A DNA stretch of 64,000 nucleotides from Sepiola atlantica. Taxonomy: Eukaryota > Mollusca > Cephalopoda > Sepiida > Sepiolidae. The position numbers and the translations under genes were made by a program. The stretch spans positions 12,795,096 to 12,859,095 of the forward strand of contig OY744551.1 in assembly GCA_963556195.1 (NCBI GenBank), given 5' to 3'. This document shows positions 58,845 through 64,000 of this stretch, piece after piece; position 1 is the stretch's first letter, and each line of letters opens with the position of its first letter. The notes under the pieces are model-generated. The model was not told the origin of the DNA and made no database searches. It worked only from the letters and a program-made list of their open reading frames with translations.

Positions 58845-59890
58845 TCTGAAGAACAAATAACACCCCAAACCCAAATATGTTTTTAAAGATCAATTGTATT
58901 TGTCGATGCTTCTTTTTTATAATGTACGTAAACGCGGTTATTGAGAAGAATAAACACCGAGATATATAATATGAACAGAGAGATTCATTTAAAATGCAAG
59001 CTGTCCGTTGTCATTTTCTTTTTGCTTCTTCTTCTTTCGTGTAAATCAGATGATTCTAGTGTTGGCATCAGTTTCCCCGATGTTTTTCTAGTTAGAAATA
59101 TTTCTTGAAATACATCGGGTAGTTACGAGAAGGACCACAAGAAGGTTGCCAACATCCCTAAATGAAAGGAGATACTGTGGAACCGACTTGATTCGAACTT
59201 GGAACACCCAGGTCTTCAATCCGTGTCGATATCCACGTAACCACCGTCACCTTCCATCTTTTTGCTAATGACTCATCACTTATCAAGGCCCGGGGACTAC
59301 TCGAGGATGAAGATGAAAGAGATCGCCTCCATGAGAGGACCGAAAACAATGGATAGGATAGGGAAGCGTATGTGTCAAGTTGATAAAGATATTCGAGTAT
59401 CTTTAGTGTGAACAACTGAAGAAAGCAGTTAGGCTTTTCGATAGCTGTTCCCCCCCCCCCTCCCCCAATGAGATGGGGATGTTTGAGGTGTGTAATGTAC
59501 ATTCTCAATAATAAACCCCAACCCAAAGAAGTTTTAAAGCTTAATTGCATTTGTCGATGCTTCTTTTTATTATGTTCGTAAAAACAGTTATTGAGAAGAA
59601 TATACGACGAGAGAAGAGGAGATGGAAGACTTACTACCCCATCAACACCGAAACACGAGTTAATCCCGTCAACGAAATCAACAAACCGTTGGGATTGAGA
59701 ACATTTTATTAATGAAACACGACGGCGATGATATATACAATATCAACGCATAGATTCATTTTAGACCCAAGCTGTTCGTTGTCGTTTTCTGTTTAGTTAC
59801 CACTTATCAAGGTCAGTTGGGCACTCGAGGATAAGGGATAAAGAGATCGCTTCCACGGGAGGACCGGAAAGCAATGGGTGGAGTAGATAA
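58845..59890. repeat. Diverged direct tandem duplication, about 650 bp apart
   Basis: Matching pairs in the same order: ATTGTATTTGTCGATGCTTC (58890) with TTGCATTTGTCGATGCTTCT (59545); GTTATTGAGAAGAATA (58937 and 59588); CAAGCTGTCCGTTGTCATTT (58998) with CAAGCTGTTCGTTGTCGTTT (59768); and ACTTATCAAGGCCCGGGGAC (59277) with ACTTATCAAGGTCAGTTGGG (59802). Content not recognised. The first copy includes a tRNA-like B-box match on the minus strand (AGTTCGAATCA, near 59193). Confidence 0.7.
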
Positions 59891-60078
59891 AAAATTGCAT
59901 GGGAGGAATTTATTATCCAGAATACGGCTCGACAAGTATTTGTTTACATGAGATTTGAAGACTACCATGCTGCAGTCGGTTGGGAAATAGACTCGTGATA
60001 TAGTTCTTCTTAAACAAACTTTGTTCATGGACGTTTCGTTTGGTTTTTGGTAAAAAGAGAGATAAAGTGTTTGTATCT

Positions 60079-60210
60079 AACCCTAACCTTAACCCTAACC
60101 CTTACCCTAACCCTAACCTTAACCTTAACCCTAACCCTAACCCTAACCCTAACCCTAACCTTAACCCTAACCCTAACCCTAACCCTAACCCTAACCCTAA
60201 CCCTAACCTA
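60079..60210. repeat. Interstitial telomere-type (CCCTAA)n tract
   Basis: About 21 units of CCCTAA with CCTTAA variants on the plus strand, so (TTAGGG)n on the minus strand. It directly abuts the end of a minus-strand LINE fragment. Not a chromosome end, because ordinary sequence continues on both sides. Confidence 0.95.
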
Positions 60211-60219
60211 ATTTACAGG

Positions 60220-60960
60220 GATTACCATGGATTAGAGCTCAGTCGAGCACCTACCATGAAGATAACGATAGAGCAGAGAAAGAGTATTGATTTACTCCTC
60301 TCCAGGAGTTAGGCACAAGGCCAGTTTTTATCTTACTCCCACAAGTAAGATGTGACCCAAGGTCGGGTCGGGAAAGTGGGGTTTAAAAATTGCCTGGGCA
60401 GTCCGGTAGGGGCGCCTCAGGCAGTAAGCAATAAACTTACTCCTCCCCAAAGAGGGGAGGCGAAGCCTGGGAGAGTGGACCTCCTAGAACTGCACAGGAC
60501 AGACCCATAGACCGGCGTAAATCAAGCCCCGAAGGCCAAGACAATACCAGTCTATGGGGTGCAGTATCCATCGGAACAGATACTACACTTTGATCTTAGC
60601 CAAAGCAGAGAAAGAGTAGCAACATCTCGGTTGTGTGAAATATGATTGAGGGACAAGAATAAATCATTCACTACTAGATTGTTGAGTAGAGTTTGTAGAC
60701 TGTCGAGAAAGAAAAGAGTGTTTCGAGCGGCACTTCCCCGGATCTGACAGCAGTACTCCATCTTATGACTAACCTGGCTCTTATACCGGTGGAGAATTGC
60801 GTCAGAGGATGAGGTACTTCAAGAGCAGTAAAATGGTTTAACCATTTCAGATATGTGTTTAAAGTCAGTCCTAAAACAGCCGTCTATCTTGCACATCTCA
60901 CTGTGAAAGTCAGAGACGCCATTCTTAGCATGTCGAAGATTCGTTCCCGACAATCAGTCC
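60220..60960 (-). pseudogene. LINE RT fragment interrupted by a U2-SINE
   Basis: Minus strand: MEYCCQIRGSAARNTLFFLD, SLQTLLNNLVVNDLFLSLNH and ISHNRDVATLS (pattern M-YC-HIWG-A----LLDR-Q, then SHRR-VASLS) up to the SINE at 60604. Beyond it (60286 down to 60220), [20 protein letters not shown] continues the SLFYRYFHG-CS-EL motif. So one LINE piece was split by the SINE insertion. Confidence 0.75.
60287..60604 (-). mobile_element. U2-snRNA-headed SINE with perfect 14-bp TSD
   Basis: Minus strand starts TTTGGCTAAGATCAAAGTGT and AGTATCTGTTCCGATGG, then the family body and tail. Flanked by exact GCAGAGAAAGAGTA at 60273-60286 and 60605-60618, interrupting a LINE. About 40 nt of the body (between GGTTTAAAAATTGCC and CCGGTAGGGG on the plus strand) are shortened. 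The exact duplication makes it one of the younger insertions here. Confidence 0.92.
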
Positions 60961-61009
60961 GACGAAGTTGGACCATTGTGACTGATCGTGCTCTTTCTTC
61001 TGTCGGGCT

Positions 61010-61215
61010 CAGGTGGGGTTATGGGTAGTCTTAAGATGTCCACTCTTCCAACCCTTGCCTTCCCTGTTTGGGGAAGGGTTAGATTATTGCTAACTGCCTG
61101 AGACGCCCCGACCGGGGAATGCCGACCGGCTGCCCAGAATGATCCACTTCTTGTGCACTGGTCAAACAAATCACACTTTCCGACCTTGTGTCACATTTTC
61201 CCGCGGTGGGAGCCA
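61010..61215 (+). mobile_element. Decayed U2-SINE fragment
   Basis: GTCCACTCTTCCAACCCTTG, CCTTCCCTGTTTGGGGAAGG, GAGACGCCCCGACCGGGGAA, TGCCGACCGGCTGCCCAGAA, then TTCCGACCTTGTGTCACATT follow the order of the SINE body and tail with many changes. The U2 head is missing. Confidence 0.65.
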
Positions 61216-61408
61216 GGTAAATAATCAGTCCTAATAGCTTACCAAAGAAGGGGTTATCTCGAGAAAAGAACCATTCATTTCGACTGGGAATTATAACGCA
61301 TATACAAAGTGGTTAAAGAGTAAATATCCCGACGTACAAAGTCCATAAAACAATGTATAGTAGAGTTACTATACATTTACCAATCAATTTAGTTAACCAT
61401 AACGAATA

Positions 61409-61650
61409 CTTTTTTTTAACATAGTTCACCCCAAACAAGGCAGACCGCCACTGTAGACGTAAGGGGCTACTGAGAAAAAGGGTGAGAGGGTTTTTTTTAG
61501 GGAGGGGGTCAACCTAAATCGGGAGCTGTGCAACTAGATGTCTGTTTACATTAGTTTTAAATTTCTTCATGTCAGCACCGTCAGGAAAACAGGGAGCAGG
61601 GAGGGAGTTCCAGAGTCCAGCAGCACGAGGAAAAAAGCTTTTGGGGTAGA
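61409..61650 (-). pseudogene. LINE 3'-end fragment
   Basis: Minus strand reads [39 protein letters not shown] then stop: the classic RT C-terminal tail. The 3' UTR has CAGTGGCGGTCTGCCTTGTT and TGGGGTGAAC. It is the best-preserved tail of the LINE family seen at 37017, 39876 and 40278. Confidence 0.8.
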
Positions 61651-62705
61651 AAGCTATTCGGTATCTGGGGACCTCGACAGTGAATGGATGGGATTTGGCA
61701 GATTGTCGGGTGAAAATTATATTACTCTACCAGTAACTAAAGTGAATAACATTGGTATTATCTTCATTATTCAGACTACTTTTCTCATCTTGGGTGTTAT
61801 TCTAAAAACGTTTTGGACGATGTAACCACTTCTTCAAGTGTATACCATCAAACTCGGGAATCTGTACAGAATGTTTACTGGACACCTTAATTTAATTTAC
61901 AACGGTAGCTTGCTCTGGTTCCGTCAGCCATGAGCAGGTAGAAGTCTTAAATAATTGATTATTGCAGCTTTAGTATTGCTGGTACTAAGGATTGAACCTT
62001 CAACCTCCAGAAGACTGTCACTATTGAATTTAATACAACAATGAATTATAAATTTTAGACTTGAACACCATTAAAAAAAAGAAAAATATATCTATATATG
62101 TTACAAAATATGACATGGACGCGTGTTTCGTCGTCAACATCCTAACAGCATCGCTAAACCTAGCGATATTCGAACGGGGATGCCAGTAACTAAAACATGG
62201 CTGACTACTAATGGACCACGAAAATTCGCTTGCAATGGGAAAACTGTTGTCATTTATTTATCTTTATTGCTTTTATTTTGTTTTTGCAGTATTTATAATT
62301 TAATGTATTGAAATAACTATACCTGTGCAGTCCTAATATTTCGAGGCATTACCTCTTTATCAAAACTGCCTGGAAAACCTGCGTACAGTCCAATCTACAC
62401 TTGAGTTGGTAGTAGAAAAATATTGCGCCTAGGGGTCGAAACATCTCTTATTGGTACACGTGTGTTCTGTCCACCAGCTATATACATGTATACTTTCATG
62501 TTACCAAATACTTTATACGTTTCACTATGGCCTCCGTTCAGTCTTGCGAGGCAATGGATAGCCCTGTAAGAGTTTCTGCTCGTGATATATTGAAGTAAGG
62601 GTTGCATAATCCCTATAACACCTCTCCTGAATCGAAACTGCTTGAATCTAGTGACAAGGGGAAAAATTATAGACGACTGGAAACAATTCCGAGATAAGCA
62701 GAGAG

Positions 62706-62806
62706 CGCACACATCACTTGGTATTCTCAAATGGTCACCCATTAAGTACTGAGCAGGCTCAACGTCGCTTAACTCGGTTATCTAACGGAAACCGGTGTGT
62801 AAACGC
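62706..62806 (-). pseudogene. 5S rRNA-derived segment
   Basis: Minus strand: ACACACCGGTTTCCGTTAGA, TAACCGAGTTAAGCGACGTT, GAGCCTGCTCAGTACTTAAT, GGGTGACCATTTGAGAATAC, CAAGTGATGTGTGC. Lined up with 5S rRNA this covers from near the 5' third to the 3' end, including the A-box/IE/C-box promoter region (GTTAAGC, GAGCC-G-TCAGTACT, GGGTGACC). About one base in six differs, so it is a pseudogene or the head of a 5S-derived (SINE3-type) element, not a functional 5S gene. Confidence 0.75.
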
Positions 62807-63359
62807 GAGTTTATATATAACGCATCCCCCATAGTGGAAGAGAGGAGCAATAATAACAATTATATCAGTTTATAGGATACGTGTCAGTTGAGACTTCCGG
62901 TCTGTGATGCAACTTCCTGCACTTAAATTCCTACTCTTAGATTTTTTGAGAAATTGTCCGTTGTTTACTTCATCTAATCTTCATGTAGAAAATTATTTTT
63001 CTAACATCATTTTTACACACTAACCTCCAAGTACTGTTGCACCTATTTTCTATTCACACGCTTTGCAACATCTCACCCTTTTGACCCCACTAGACAATTC
63101 TTTTTCCCAGATGCTCTTTAATGCTTCTACGTTTATTCTCACGAAAATACAAATCATTTTCACGCAGCTGAAATAATTAAACTTCAATATACAAGTGGAG
63201 TTATGTAAAAATATTAACTCACGTCCATTTTGATAACAGTAATCAGTCGTACAATAGTTAAAGACGTAAATCAACAATTAATTCCAAGTGCCAATCTAAG
63301 GTTGAAGGTTCAATCCTAACTACAGGAGATAATAACTGAGAATAACATAGTAATAAACA

Positions 63360-63600
63360 TTTATACCCAATCATGGTTGACGGAACGAGAACAATCTATT
63401 CACGTTGATTTACTAAATGGTTCATTTCGATATTCCGCATAGGATCCCGAGTACGTCATAAAGATTCCGAAATTCAGAAAGTCGTAGCTGAAGAAAGTCG
63501 GAGGTTCAATCGACCGACTTTTTGGAAAAAGAAAAAAAACCATCGAAGATGAGAAAAGTAGTCCGAATATTCAAAATAATATAAATGAGGGGACTAGTAT
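63360..63600 (+). repeat. Dispersed repeat related to 5395-5580 and 36775-36990
   Basis: GACGGAACGAGAACAATCTA here, GACGAAACGAGAACCATCTA at 5423, GACGAAATGAGAACAATCTA at 36821. Then GTACGTCATAAAGATTCCGA here, GACGTAAGGATTCCGAATTA in the others, and a shared end AAGTAGTCCGAATA-T----AT. Related ends also occur near 48690 and 49700. Looks like a short interspersed family; class not determined. Confidence 0.5.
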
Positions 63601-63989
63601 AGCTTTGAAACAAACAAAACCGACCTTTTGTTTGACATCTTCCGGCCGTTTACGTAAACAGACGGAAGATGCAGAAGCGTTTCGCCAATCATACGTAAAC
63701 TCCAAAAGAAAATCTGGCAACTGAATATTTTTTAACCTTAAACAAACTCTAAGTTTAACCTAAACTAACTACAAAATAAAATAAAAAATGTTTATCTAAG
63801 AACAATAGTTTCCAAAGAAATCCCGAATAACAAAAAAGTAGTACGTGGGTATAACCACGCTAGACTTTTAAACCAGATATTACAACCACAAAAGCACATT
63901 CAACACCAAAAAATGCCGATTAAAAACAGCACTAGCGACCTATTGCCAGTAGCTCTACGAAAGCGGACGCTCGCTTATCATTGAGTATT

Positions 63990-64000
63990 AATTTACTCCT
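63990..64000 (-). mobile_element. Start of another possible U2-SINE (tail end), cut by window
   Basis: The last bases, AATTTACTCCT, match the minus-orientation start of the SINE (TTTACTCCTCTCCAGG). Only 11 bases are visible, so this is tentative. Confidence 0.35.

Noticed and set aside
60079..60210. Chromosome end
   Set aside because: Only about 130 bp, with variant units and ordinary repeats on both sides.
60040..60312. Asn-Pro repeat protein
   Set aside because: Translation of the CCCTAA telomere-type tract.
62105..62160. Third hammerhead ribozyme (minus strand, GAAACACGCGTC)
   Set aside because: The GAAAC and GTC half is good, but the CTGATGA half reads CTGTTAG and stem I has only about three pairs. 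Probably a decayed relative.

Overview
The window looks like nuclear DNA of a coleoid cephalopod (squid, cuttlefish or octopus; the species cannot be fixed from sequence alone). The only host genes I recognise are S-crystallins, the glutathione-S-transferase-derived lens proteins of cephalopods. They are split into six short exons by AT-rich introns packed with (TA)n microsatellites, minisatellites and decayed transposons. Everything outside the S-crystallin exons is repeat or unassigned sequence. I see no prokaryotic features, CRISPR array or rRNA operon.

Layout. 1-5927: copy A of a segmental duplication with an S-crystallin promoter and an ATG-bearing exon 1 (2678-2810), but no following exons 2-6 of its own. 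6077-14835: S-crystallin gene 1, with its own promoter and exon 1 (6328-6460, ATG changed to GTG) and exons 2-6 (7578-14645). 14840-31960: intergenic, holding a decayed Ty3/gypsy element with a nested hAT MITE, a paired TA-flanked MITE family, a long-TIR Tc1 element with a broken transposase, a hammerhead ribozyme and a Penelope-like element with a GIY-YIG endonuclease. 31966-37339: copy B of the duplication. 34446-50140: S-crystallin gene 2 (269 aa), intact by eye, whose introns carry LINE pieces, a telomere-repeat-bearing foldback, a Merlin-like element with a perfect 8-bp target duplication and a second hammerhead ribozyme. 50200-64000: intergenic, with a gypsy integrase fragment, LINE tails, a Helitron 3' end, an interstitial telomeric tract, a U2-headed SINE with perfect target duplications and a 5S-rRNA-derived segment.

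The two genes make near-identical proteins of 273 and 269 aa. They differ mainly in exon 4, which encodes a Gly/Met-rich 11-residue repeat inserted in the GST C-terminal domain. Three exon-1 cassettes serve two gene bodies. The simplest reading is that copy A is what remains of a third gene that lost exons 2-6, and that its ATG exon may now feed gene 1, whose own exon 1 has lost its start codon.

The most unusual non-genic content is (i) a SINE family whose head matches the 5' end of U2 snRNA, with several copies here, and (ii) two hammerhead ribozymes with very short stem III, one on the same strand as the Penelope-like fragment. All calls rest on reading motifs by eye; no alignment, folding or database search was run.
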